Shown: positions 1-6,586 of the stretch, piece by piece
How the letters are laid out: each line of letters opens with the position of its first letter
How positions within the stretch are numbered: the first letter of the stretch is position 1
Program-made: the position numbers and the translations under genes
Origin: Planctomycetota bacterium
GTDB lineage: Bacteria; Planctomycetota; Phycisphaerae; WQYP01; JAJZKY01
DNA length: 15,150 bases
Direction of reading: 5' to 3'
NCBI GenBank assembly: GCA_021803885.1
Contig: JAJZKY010000025.1
Span: forward strand, 1 to 15,150
The notes under the pieces: model-generated
Seen by the model: the letters and a program-made list of their open reading frames with translations, nothing else
Told to the model about the DNA's origin: nothing
Database searches by the model: none

Positions 1-619
1 CCCGCAGCAGGTGCACATTACGTTGCACGCCGGCGAACTGGCGCCGGGAATGGTGCCGCCGTCGGGGCTGCGCTTCCACATCAGGCAGGCCGTGGAGTTG
101 GGCCACGCGGAGCGGATTGGGCACGGGGTGGACATCATGTATGAAGACCATCCTTGGCAACTGCTGCGGGAGATGGCCGCGCGGCACGTGATGGTAGAGA
201 TCAACCTGACGTCGAATGCGGTGATCCTGGGCATCAAGGGCGACGAGCACCCGTTTCCGATCTACCGGGCAGCGCATGTGCCGGTAGCGCTTTCGACCGA
301 CGACGAGGGCGTGAGCCGCATCGACCTGACACACGAGTATGTGATGGCAGCGCGGGAGTACCACCTGAGCTATGCGGATATGAAGGAGCTGGCGCGGACC
401 AGCCTTGAGCACGCCTTTTTGCCGGGCGCGAGCCTGTGGGCGCGGCCGGACAACTTCAGCCTGCCGGTGGCGGCGTGCCAGGGACAGGCACTGGGCGGCA
501 GCTGGCCGACGGCTGCCTGTAAGGCATTCCTGGCCGGCAGCCAGAAGGCGGCGGAACAGTGGGAGCTGGAAAAGCGGTTTCGGGCATTCGAGGCCCGGTT
601 TGGCCCGAAAAATCGTTGA
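1..619 (+). CDS. Adenosine deaminase family protein, C-terminal part (5' end outside window)
   Basis: This is a metal-dependent purine deaminase of the adenosine/AMP deaminase family, which converts adenosine to inosine and ammonia in purine salvage. The frame is open from the first complete codon (position 2), so the N-terminal half lies outside the window. About 205 C-terminal residues are visible. They contain the family motifs in the usual order: the HAGE box with the catalytic Glu, RIGHG with a metal-site His, STDDEGVS with the metal-ligand Asp, and LEHAF near the end. The LTSNAVILGIKGDEHP stretch and the long C-terminal tail resemble the longer ADGF-like adenosine deaminases rather than the short E. 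coli type. No function outside purine salvage is suggested by the neighbours. The family call is firm; the exact substrate (adenosine or a related nucleoside) is inferred. Confidence 0.88.
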   Translation, partial: PQQVHITLHAGELAPGMVPPSGLRFHIRQAVELGHAERIGHGVDIMYEDHPWQLLREMAARHVMVEINLTSNAVILGIKGDEHPFPIYRAAHVPVALSTDDEGVSRIDLTHEYVMAAREYHLSYADMKELARTSLEHAFLPGASLWARPDNFSLPVAACQGQALGGSWPTAACKAFLAGSQKAAEQWELEKRFRAFEARFGPKNR

Positions 620-708
620 AAGTCGGGAACCGGCGGAGGCGAACGGACGTATGATGCAAGCGGAACGCTCAGGCAGAGGGTGAGCGTGTGCGACGAGGCG
701 CTCAGACC

Positions 709-900
709 ATGATCAAGTTTCTGCTATGGTGCATTCTGCTGGTGTTGTGCTGGCCGCTGGCGCTGACGGCGCTGGTGCTGTATCCGCTGGTGTGGCTGGT
801 TCTGCTACCGTTCCGGCTGCTGGGCATTGCCGTAGGTGGCGTGCTGGCGTTTGTGCGCGCCATCATCTTCCTGCCGGCGCGGCTGCTGGGCGCTGCTTGA
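709..900 (+). CDS. Small two-helix membrane protein, unknown function
   Basis: This is a 63-residue, very hydrophobic protein starting MIKFLLWCILLVL. Two membrane-spanning segments are visible: about residues 2-35, interrupted by YPLVW, and about residues 38-58 around LLGIAVGGVLAFVRAIIF. The ATG at 709 was chosen over an in-frame GTG at 688 because it starts directly at the membrane segment and has a GAGG about 10 bases upstream. It lies 89 bases after the deaminase gene on the same strand and may be cotranscribed. I do not recognise a family. It could be a membrane anchor or a stress-type small protein, but nothing in the sequence decides this. Confidence 0.6.
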   Translation: MIKFLLWCILLVLCWPLALTALVLYPLVWLVLLPFRLLGIAVGGVLAFVRAIIFLPARLLGAA

Positions 901-1087
901 CCGGGCATGGCGTCATCGAGGCGCTCGGGCAACGGCCATGCTGGAATGCTGAACTGCGAAAAACCGCGCAATTGCCGGGTTCGCATTTGCGTTTCTGGAA
1001 GTGTGCGGGCACGCAGATGAAGGCGCAGAACGGTTGCGCCGGGATGGGCCTGCGAACCCTTTGCTTCTGATAAGATAAGGAAGTCGT
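901..1087. other. Intergenic stretch upstream of tRNA-Ala
   Basis: No convincing gene is seen here. A TAAGAT/GATAAG run lies a few bases before the tRNA and could be part of its promoter, but no -35 box at normal spacing is evident. Confidence 0.4.
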
Positions 1088-1163
1088 GGGGCTGTAGCTC
1101 AGCTGGGAGAGCGCCTCGTTCGCAACGAGGAGGTCAGCGGTTCGATCCCGCTCAGCTCCACCA
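1088..1163 (+). tRNA. tRNA-Ala, anticodon CGC, CCA encoded
   Basis: The 76-base gene folds into a full cloverleaf. The acceptor stem pairs GGGGCTG (1088-1094) with CAGCTCC (1153-1159). The anticodon stem CCTCG/CGAGG flanks the loop TTCGCAA, giving anticodon CGC, which reads the alanine codon GCG. The T loop is TTCGATC, and the discriminator A plus an encoded CCA close the gene. The third acceptor pair is G-U, the well-known identity element for alanyl-tRNA synthetase, which confirms the alanine assignment independently of the anticodon. Confidence 0.97.
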
Positions 1164-1177
1164 TAAAATCAATCATT

Positions 1178-1192
1178 TGCGGCATCCCCGCA
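1178..1192 (+). terminator. Short hairpin after tRNA-Ala, weak terminator candidate
   Basis: TGCGG (1178-1182) and CCGCA (1188-1192) form a perfect 5-bp stem with a 5-base loop, 15 bases after the tRNA. No T run follows directly; a TTTT lies only at 1206-1210. It may end the tRNA transcript, but the evidence is weak. Confidence 0.25.
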
Positions 1193-1253
1193 GCCACCTG
1201 CCTCAATTTTGAGTCGTCATTTGTGTCATCGAGGCACAGATGTCGCCCGGCGT

Positions 1254-2237
1254 CTACAAAATCTTCTTTCCGAAGGCGGAGCAGGCAAGCTCAACGGCGA
1301 GATCGGCGGTGCGGTTGTGCTCATCGATAACGGGATTGACTTCGACGATTTCGAGGCTCAGCATCTGGCCGTGATCGGCAGCGATCTCCATGGCCAGATG
1401 GGCTTCGCGGTAGGTGGCTCCGCCACGAACGGGCGTACCGACGCCGGGCGCATCCTCCGGATCGATCCAGTCCATGTCGAGCGAGACATGATAGCCGGCT
1501 GTGCCACTGGCAGCGGCGCGCAACGCTTCTTCCATCACCGCCCTCATGCCGCGCTCGTCAATGTCGCGCATGGTGTAGATGTGCGTAAGGCCGGCGCGAC
1601 GCAGGTTTTCCCGCTCGGCCGGATCGATATTGCGGACACCAAGGATCGCGGTATTTTCCGCCGCAACTTTGGGCGCGTAGCCAAACAGGCCCGCCAGCGG
1701 CTGTGGCCCCAGGCCGAGCAGGGCCGCCAGCGGCATGCCGTGAACATTGCCTGAGGGCGAGGTCTGGGGCGTGTTGATATCGGGGTGAGCGTCGAGCCAG
1801 ATCAGGCCGATCTTCTGGTTGCGCCGGCGGTAGAACTCGGCCACTCCGGAGACCGAACCGGCCGCCAGCGAATGATCGCCACCCAGGATCAGCGGAATCA
1901 CACCGTCCTCGAGCGTCTTGAGGACTGCGTCCGCAGTGTGGGCGCAGGTTTCTGCGATCTCGGCCAAATAGTGGGCGTTGCGGTCGCCGGAGGCGCGTGT
2001 CTCAGGCACCTCAACGCGAATGTTGCCGCCGTCAGTGACATGGTGGCCGAGCGCCTCAAGGCGAGCCTGGAGACCGGCCACGCGCATGGCCGATGGTCCC
2101 ATGTCGACGCCGCGGCGGCTGGCGCCCATGTCGAGCGGAACGCCCAGTACGCGAATGCGGCGGCGGGGCTGCCGCTCCGTTGCGCCGGCCGGCGCGGGCG
2201 GCTCCGGTTGAGGCGAATTACTGGCGCGATCTGTCAT
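1254..2237 (-). CDS. rocF: Arginase (ureohydrolase family)
   Basis: A manganese-dependent hydrolase that splits L-arginine into ornithine and urea in the cytoplasm. The 327-residue product carries the three ureohydrolase signatures that hold the two metals: GGDHS (119-123), DAHPDIN (149-155) and SLDMDWIDP (252-260). The conserved acidic SLEIVEVNP segment follows (294-302). The start PLDMGASRRGVDMGPSAMR is typical of true arginases rather than agmatinases. About 27 residues at the N-terminus, rich in Pro and Arg, are extra compared with the usual roughly 300. The ATG at 2237 is preceded by AGGAG eight bases upstream, which supports this start. The gene is convergent with the tRNA gene and appears monocistronic. 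Agmatinase or formimidoylglutamase activity is less likely. Confidence 0.92.
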   Translation of the reverse strand: MTDRASNSPQPEPPAPAGATERQPRRRIRVLGVPLDMGASRRGVDMGPSAMRVAGLQARLEALGHHVTDGGNIRVEVPETRASGDRNAHYLAEIAETCAHTADAVLKTLEDGVIPLILGGDHSLAAGSVSGVAEFYRRRNQKIGLIWLDAHPDINTPQTSPSGNVHGMPLAALLGLGPQPLAGLFGYAPKVAAENTAILGVRNIDPAERENLRRAGLTHIYTMRDIDERGMRAVMEEALRAAASGTAGYHVSLDMDWIDPEDAPGVGTPVRGGATYREAHLAMEIAADHGQMLSLEIVEVNPVIDEHNRTADLAVELACSAFGKKIL

Positions 2238-2447
2238 AACGGTAGCTCCTTGCGGCGGGATATCGCACGTGAACCGATCCGCCCTGCCTGCCGGACAAGG
2301 CGCATGAGCGAATCTCCGCTAAACCGGGTGGCAATCCAGGCACTGCTACAAGAATGTAGCCTAATCATCTCGATATGTCACCAGGACTCCTATCCGGATA
2401 CCGCTGAAGTGGAATCGATGCGGCAGCCGGATTTTTGCAGAATATAC

Positions 2448-2943
2448 GGCGCTCGCGCCACTCATCGATCTTGCCGTAGATCTTCTGGTTGAGCGCACTG
2501 ACCGCGGATGCCGAGACGCGCGCCCCCCCAGTGCCTGCGTGATATCTTCGACGCGCCGTACGCTGACGCCTGCCAGGTACATCTCGATGAGCGCCTCTTC
2601 CACGGAAGACTCGCGCCGCCGGTAGCGCTCAATGATCGCTGTCTCAAAAGGCAGCGTGCGCAGCTTCGGCACGGTCAGCGTTACTGCACCGGCCTTGGTA
2701 CCGAGCTTGCGATCATAGCTGCCAGCCCGCGTGTCCTTGCGGCCCTCGGTGCGTTCGTACTTCTTGGCCCCGCATAGCCGGTCGGCCTCCGCATCCAGCA
2801 ACGCGTTCAGTGTCTCTTCGACCGTTGAACGAACCCCCTCGTCCGAGTGGGCCTGGATGCGACCCTCGTCGATCTGAACCACGGGCCCGGAAACAGACTT
2901 ACCCCCCGTTCACAATGCCTTCCACCGTCATCGTTGGCTCCAT
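2448..2943 (-). pseudogene. IS256-family (mutator type) transposase, N-terminal remnant with two frameshifts
   Basis: The translation contains the characteristic IS256 N-terminal region: VRSTVEETLNALLDAEADRLCGA, a Lys/Arg-rich DTRAGSYDRKLGTKAG part, TVPKLRTLPFETAIIERY, and EEALIEMYLAGVSVRRVEDITQAL. The likely original start is the ATG at 2943 (MEPTMTVEGIVNGG). Reading shifts frame at the C6 run near 2912-2917 before continuing as VVQIDEGRIQAH. A second shift occurs at the C7 run 2523-2529, after which the neighbouring frame continues the protein to about QKIYGKIDEWRERR. The match stops near 2448, so the DDE catalytic core is gone and the element cannot move by itself. Similar full transposases are about 400 residues. 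The remnant lies between the arginase gene and the lasso cluster. Confidence 0.85.
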
Positions 2944-3154
2944 GTCGTACCCGCCTCGGAGGTCTCGCTCCCCCTGCTTGTACCAACCGTCTACGGCTCA
3001 TGGCAAATCAAATGTGCGAAAGAAATCGTACGTTATCCCCGTTCGCTTGGTCTCCTCGTTCCGTTGTCAGCATCATTCACTGCTCCAGAGAACGGGTGCG
3101 GGCGTGCTGGGTGCATCCCGAAAGTTGTCTGCCGATTCTGCCACGGAATTGATT
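2944..3154. other. Intergenic stretch between transposase remnant and methyltransferase
   Basis: No supported gene. It probably contains the original upstream flank of the IS256 remnant; I could not identify a terminal inverted repeat. Confidence 0.4.
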
Positions 3155-4030
3155 TCAGGCCGTGACGCCGGCGGAATAAAGGAGAAAACGGTTCATCGTG
3201 ATGCCGGACGGTTCCGCGGCGGCATCCGCGGCGGAAAGAGGATACACTGCATCCGAAACTTCCCGAAAATACGGAAAGGATTGCATGACCTTTCGATAGG
3301 TCCGGATATCGACATGTTCTGCGCTCGAATCCGATGCATTCACATAAAGGTGGCCATGGAGAAGATAAAACGGACGCGGAGACTGACGCAGCTCACGCCC
3401 CACATTGGCCAATACGCGCCGCAGAACACGTGAATAAAAGGGGTAGTAGAAGAAAAGCACGAGTGGACCATCAGGGAAAACGAACGACTTTGCATCCTGA
3501 TTGGCTATGGAAACCCGCTTTTCCCACGCCGGATTACGAGCCGCGTTCGCCCATGCCACTTCGCAAAGCTTGCTCGCAATCTCCACGCCGAACAAGCGCC
3601 GGAACGGGAACTCCGCCGCCACGAAAAGCGCGCGGCCTTTGCCGCAGCCGATGTCCACGAAGGAAAAGTCCTCGTGGTTTACAGGCAATGCGGCGAGGGC
3701 GGAACGCAGCGTGGACGGTGGAATGCCAAGATAGCCGGTAGCATAGAGCGACGAGAGGGAAACTGAGTCGAGATCAGCCGCTGAATATCTGCCGCCCGTG
3801 TCCGTGCCATGAAGCAGATCAAAGGGATGAGGTTGTCGCAGCTGATCAATGTGCGGCACTGCAGGAGCCCTCACGAATGCCCGTTCGAAGGTGCCGCTGA
3901 AACCATGACTCTTTAAAGAGCGATAAAGGCGCTGGTAAGCATGGACCAACGCAAGACGAACACCGTAATTGTCGATAGAGCGAAGAAAGCGGCGAACGAG
4001 CTGGAGCGGCGGGCTTGGGCGATACTTCAT
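3155..4030 (-). CDS. Class I SAM-dependent methyltransferase
   Basis: A 291-residue protein with a Rossmann-type methyltransferase fold. Motif I is FVDIGCGKGRALFVAAEF, a glycine-rich SAM-binding loop, followed by an acidic residue in RRLFGVEI at the end of strand 2 that would bind the ribose. NQDAKSF and VLFFYYPFYS match motifs II and III-IV. The N-terminal 80 residues (QLVRRFLRSIDNYGVRLALVHAYQRLY) look like a helical substrate-binding lid. The ATG at 4030 was preferred to an upstream GTG at 4045; neither has a clear ribosome binding site. It lies on the same strand and downstream of the lasso precursor genes but is separated from A2 by 385 bases including a strong stem-loop. It could be a lasso tailoring enzyme or an unrelated neighbour. 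The substrate is not predictable from the sequence. Confidence 0.8.
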   Translation of the reverse strand: MKYRPSPPLQLVRRFLRSIDNYGVRLALVHAYQRLYRSLKSHGFSGTFERAFVRAPAVPHIDQLRQPHPFDLLHGTDTGGRYSAADLDSVSLSSLYATGYLGIPPSTLRSALAALPVNHEDFSFVDIGCGKGRALFVAAEFPFRRLFGVEIASKLCEVAWANAARNPAWEKRVSIANQDAKSFVFPDGPLVLFFYYPFYSRVLRRVLANVGRELRQSPRPFYLLHGHLYVNASDSSAEHVDIRTYRKVMQSFPYFREVSDAVYPLSAADAAAEPSGITMNRFLLYSAGVTA

Positions 4031-4415
4031 TGTGCTGCCACACACGAACTTGTGCAGTCAGGACGACGCTGAGGCATGTTATTGCATATTGCCAATGTTA
4101 GAAGGCGCTCACCGGGCAAATCCCATTGTCTTTCTGCGGACAACCGATTGCCCCCGGCCTGATTTGAGAAATCGCTAACCTGCGGGCCTGTTCAATACTC
4201 CAGGAAAATCTTATGGCGCATCAGGAGGTGCATTGTCGCAGCACACACCCATCTTGCTGGCCATACACAACTTCCCACCGCCCATGTGCACTCCGATGTG
4301 ACAGATTTTCGAATTCGCGGGTGCCACTTGTGCGGTGGGCCGGCAGGTCTTCCAGAATCATCCCAGAGCCGAAGCTGCTCTTCTTCCGCCGAAGACCTGC
4401 GCGTGCGATGAATCG
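4031..4415. other. Spacer between methyltransferase and precursor A2
   Basis: About 385 bases with no supported coding sequence. The end next to A2 holds a large inverted repeat (4343-4400). I saw no clear promoter for the methyltransferase. Confidence 0.5.
4343..4400 (-). terminator. Nested stem-loop directly downstream of lasso precursor A2
   Basis: GCAGGTCTTC (4343-4352) and GAAGACCTGC (4391-4400) are a perfect 10-bp inverted repeat. Inside it, AGAGC (4365-4369) and GCTCT (4377-4381) pair around a seven-base loop. The structure starts 15 bases after the A2 stop codon. No long U tract follows, so a classical intrinsic terminator is not proven. It could instead protect the 3' end of the short precursor mRNA or attenuate readthrough into the methyltransferase. 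Confidence 0.5.
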
Positions 4416-4568
4416 CTAACTCATGTTTGAATGCCCGTCGAGATTGCCAGGGAGTTGGTTGCCCGCCGTGATCTCTTCAAGGCTGATTTTCTTGAACTGC
4501 GGCACAGCCCATTCTTTCTTGGCATGAACATTCTTGGATTCGATCTGGCTTTCAAAGATACTAGACAT
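4416..4568 (-). CDS. Lasso peptide precursor A2 (50 residues)
   Basis: A 50-residue precursor made of a 35-residue leader and a predicted 15-residue core, GNQLPGNLDGHSNMS. The leader contains KKEWAVPQFKKISLEEITA, which matches the lasso leader pattern (aromatic-x-x-Pro-x-aliphatic/aromatic for the recognition protein, and a Thr at position -2 before the cut). The core begins with Gly1, and Asp9 is the only acidic residue, so a nine-membered ring Gly1-Asp9 with a six-residue tail is predicted. The last residue, Ser15, is the type of site used by lasso precursor kinases. A strong AGGAGG lies six bases before the ATG. It is a paralogue of A1, with near-identical MSSI, VHAKKEW and QxKKIS parts. 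Lasso identity is inferred from motif, paralogue and neighbouring B, C and D genes. Confidence 0.9.
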   Translation of the reverse strand: MSSIFESQIESKNVHAKKEWAVPQFKKISLEEITAGNQLPGNLDGHSNMS

Positions 4569-4627
4569 CTGTGCCCTCCTGGGATGAGTGATTAATAAGG
4601 GGAGGTGATTTGACTGCTACGGATTGA

Positions 4628-4656
4628 ATACTACCCAAGCCACATCGGAAATGCAA
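4628..4656 (-). promoter_or_regulatory. Candidate promoter of precursor A2
   Basis: TTGCAT (4651-4656) and TAGTAT (4628-4633) read on the minus strand are separated by exactly 17 bases. Transcription would start near 4621, about 52 bases before the A2 ATG. The arrangement closely parallels the candidate A1 promoter (TTGCTT, 17 bases, TACTAT). The match to the sigma-70 consensus is moderate. Confidence 0.4.
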
Positions 4657-4985
4657 GCTGTAACTATGCAAGAGATATAGTACTTCCGTGCCACCAGCTC
4701 CCTGCTGGACGCGTTCTTTGAGTCACCCCAGTACTCTTGTGATTGGCTCCGTGGTAACTTTTGAGCCTTCGGGATCAAGCAGCAGACGCCCCGTTTCACC
4801 CCTCTCCACAGCCACAGTGGGCGATGCCGAACACCTTACTTATCAGAAGAATGACAACCGGCCGATGGAATTATAGTGACGGCTACAGGATGCTTTCCCA
4901 AAATTATAGACACACTATCATGTCAGATTTAACGGTTCCAGAAGCTTAATGCCGCAACCGCACAACAGTGATCGCTGACGAATTT

Positions 4986-5002
4986 GAGCAGTCATTCTGC
5001 TC
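4986..5002 (-). terminator. Hairpin downstream of precursor A1
   Basis: GAGCAG (4986-4991) and CTGCTC (4997-5002) form a perfect 6-bp stem with a 5-base loop, 29 bases after the A1 stop codon. The transcript continues AAATTCG, so there is only a weak U tract. It may be a weak terminator or a 3'-end stabiliser. Confidence 0.4.
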
Positions 5003-5031
5003 TCCATCCGCCGAAGATCTGCAAATCATCG

Positions 5032-5196
5032 CTAGCTCATGGATGCCTGACCGTCGCTGCCGACAGGATTTGCATTGATGGCCGTTAGCTGTTCAATGCT
5101 GATTTTTTTCAACTGCGGTGCAACCCATTCTTTCTTGGCATGAACATCCTTGGATTCCACTGTGGCGTCCACTTTGGACTCAGAAATGCTAGACAT
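5032..5196 (-). CDS. Lasso peptide precursor A1 (54 residues)
   Basis: A 54-residue precursor with a 39-residue leader and predicted core INANPVGSDGQASMS. The leader carries KKEWVAPQLKKISIEQLTA, with Trp, Pro and Leu at the positions bound by the recognition protein and Thr at -2. Asp9 is the only acidic residue in the core, predicting a nine-membered ring to residue 1; the C-terminal Ser15 is a likely phosphorylation site. Ile as residue 1 is unusual: most lasso peptides start with Gly, Ala, Ser or Cys. The ATG at 5196 was chosen over an upstream in-frame start (5286) because AGGAGG lies 12 bases before it and A2 starts with the same MSSI. It follows the nucleotidyltransferase gene after a 160-base spacer. 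Confidence 0.9.
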   Translation of the reverse strand: MSSISESKVDATVESKDVHAKKEWVAPQLKKISIEQLTAINANPVGSDGQASMS

Positions 5197-5231
5197 AATG
5201 GGGGAGGGCCTCCTACGAGGGGATAACTTAC

Positions 5232-5253
5232 AGTTACCAATAGAATAGTAACT
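5232..5253. promoter_or_regulatory. Inverted repeat over the A1 -10 box, candidate operator
   Basis: AGTTAC (5232-5237) and GTAACT (5248-5253) are perfect inverted half sites that cover the candidate -10 box and start point. A further AAGTTACC copy lies at 5291-5298, and single GTAACT occurs at 4660-4665 upstream of A2. This could be a repressor site. No regulator gene is seen within the cluster. Confidence 0.3.
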
Positions 5254-5273
5254 TGCGTTTGCATAATAAGCAA
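5245..5273 (-). promoter_or_regulatory. Candidate promoter of precursor A1
   Basis: TTGCTT (5268-5273) and TACTAT (5245-5250) on the minus strand are 17 bases apart in an AT-rich spacer. Transcription would start near 5238, about 42 bases before the A1 ATG. The local AT richness and the parallel layout upstream of A2 support it; the -35 match is poor. Confidence 0.4.
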
Positions 5274-5356
5274 TATGGTAATACACGAATAAGTTACCTT
5301 AGTTTCACAATTTTGGGCTGGGCGTCTCTTCTTCAGCACTTCCAAGCTCTGCTTCA

Positions 5357-6586
5357 TCATTGGATCCGGGATGATTTCCAGGTCTTTGGGGCGAAGAAGT
5401 CGAAAGCTCGCTTGATCCATCTCCACAGCCACAGGAAGGGCCGGATGAGCGCGTAGCCCCAGAAGAACCGGTCCGGAAGCGTCAGCGTTCTGTAATCCTC
5501 GCGGCTGTACAACAGATCGGAGAAACTGCTCCAGTGGGATTTCAGAGGCCTCAACAGCCGCTCGTAGCGGCTCAGGCGCATCCGGTTGCGGAGTTTTGCC
5601 GGACCTACTCGACTGGCCGGCTCAGCAGGATCCATGAGGGCCCGGACTGGCATCTCGACCAGAACCGGTGCCCACCCCCTCCAGGCGGACTCGGGCAGAT
5701 CGGGCAGTGGAAGGCCGTAGAGTTCGCGCAAGAGGCCCAATCCTGCCAACAAGACCCTCCCCTGGCCCAAATTCCTTGCTGTCTCGAAAGATGCCTCCCA
5801 ATCCAGGAGCCCCAATGAGTGAGCACGGGCCAGGTCCCCGAGCCATTTGGCGCGAAACCAGACATGCTGGCCGCCATGCCGGCACAGGTAGAGAGCATTG
5901 TCACCAGGGTGCATCGCCCGGATCTTATATCGTTGCCAGTGGACGGGAATGCTTCTGGCCCATCGCGCTTCCGTGGCAGCCGTGGTCTCCCATTGCATGC
6001 GCCAGTGAACTTCCAGCAGGGACCCGGTGCGGGCGTCCACAAAATTGACGTGCTGTTCGTGCCCAAGAAAACTCTCCCATTGACGAGGGCTCATGGGAAA
6101 GAAGGTCGATTCCAGCTTCCAGCCTCCGCTCTGAAGACATGCCTGCGCCTTTTCAAGATCCCCTTTTGGCACCTCCACATCCAGATCGCGGGAGAAGCGC
6201 AGGCCGACGTCTCCGTAAAGGTCGAGAGAAAGAGTCGGACCCTTGAGCGGCATCGCAAGTATTCCAGCGTCCTGGAGGCGTTGCAGGACGCCGGCCAGGA
6301 TGAGGGCAAGATGGACAGCCTGTCTCCGGCAAGTGTCGCTTCGCTCGCGCAATTGCTGCGCGGCGGGTCCCGGAATTTCAATTCCTGCAATTCGGCAAAG
6401 GGAAGCCCAACTCACGCCCGGGGTTCCGTGCCGGTCAATGAGACGGAGATACTCTGTCCAGTCGGGGCGAGCCTCGATGGCTGTCCGGATGGCTTTCTCC
6501 TGATTCTCCTGCCACGCATCCGGCGCCAGCCAGGAAGTGGCGATCATCAAGCGGAAAGCAGCGCTCGCATTCTCAGGCCCGCTCAT
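5357..6586 (-). CDS. Lasso-cluster nucleotidyltransferase-like protein (N)
   Basis: A 409-residue protein of the uncharacterised nucleotidyltransferase group often found in RiPP clusters. LKGPTLSLDLYGDVGLRFSRDLDVEVP (about 114-140) contains the nucleotidyltransferase-fold core: Lys-Gly-Pro, then a Gly/Arg/Ser run and the D-x-D pair (Asp134, Asp136) expected to hold metal. The rest is mostly helical with Trp-rich patches. The ATG at 6586 overlaps the exporter stop codon as ATGA, so the two genes are translationally coupled. In characterised lasso clusters such a gene sits with a precursor kinase, and in the pseudomycoidin system it acts on the phosphorylated C-terminal Ser; I infer the same target here (Ser15 of A1 and A2). 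The donor sugar or nucleotide cannot be deduced. Confidence 0.8.
   Translation of the reverse strand: MSGPENASAAFRLMIATSWLAPDAWQENQEKAIRTAIEARPDWTEYLRLIDRHGTPGVSWASLCRIAGIEIPGPAAQQLRERSDTCRRQAVHLALILAGVLQRLQDAGILAMPLKGPTLSLDLYGDVGLRFSRDLDVEVPKGDLEKAQACLQSGGWKLESTFFPMSPRQWESFLGHEQHVNFVDARTGSLLEVHWRMQWETTAATEARWARSIPVHWQRYKIRAMHPGDNALYLCRHGGQHVWFRAKWLGDLARAHSLGLLDWEASFETARNLGQGRVLLAGLGLLRELYGLPLPDLPESAWRGWAPVLVEMPVRALMDPAEPASRVGPAKLRNRMRLSRYERLLRPLKSHWSSFSDLLYSREDYRTLTLPDRFFWGYALIRPFLWLWRWIKRAFDFFAPKTWKSSRIQ

Larger units (their letters stand above)
4569..5031. other. Spacer between precursors A1 and A2
   Basis: About 463 bases without a supported gene. It contains the A2 candidate promoter, a CCAGC/GCTGG hairpin (4694-4708) and the hairpin after A1 (4986-5002). 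I searched it for a third copy of the precursor motif (the KKEW leader) and found none. A 60-codon open frame here has no family likeness. Confidence 0.5.

Noticed and set aside
1209..1754. A + strand open frame of 181 codons
   Set aside because: It is a shadow of the arginase gene, which has all catalytic motifs on the minus strand.
2361..2447. Possible terminal end of another insertion sequence next to the IS256 remnant
   Set aside because: The sequence changes character here, but I could not match an inverted repeat or a target duplication.
4617..4799. A 60-codon minus-strand frame upstream of A2, considered as a third precursor
   Set aside because: It has no KKEW leader, no Thr at a cut site and no plausible core, and it covers the candidate A2 promoter.
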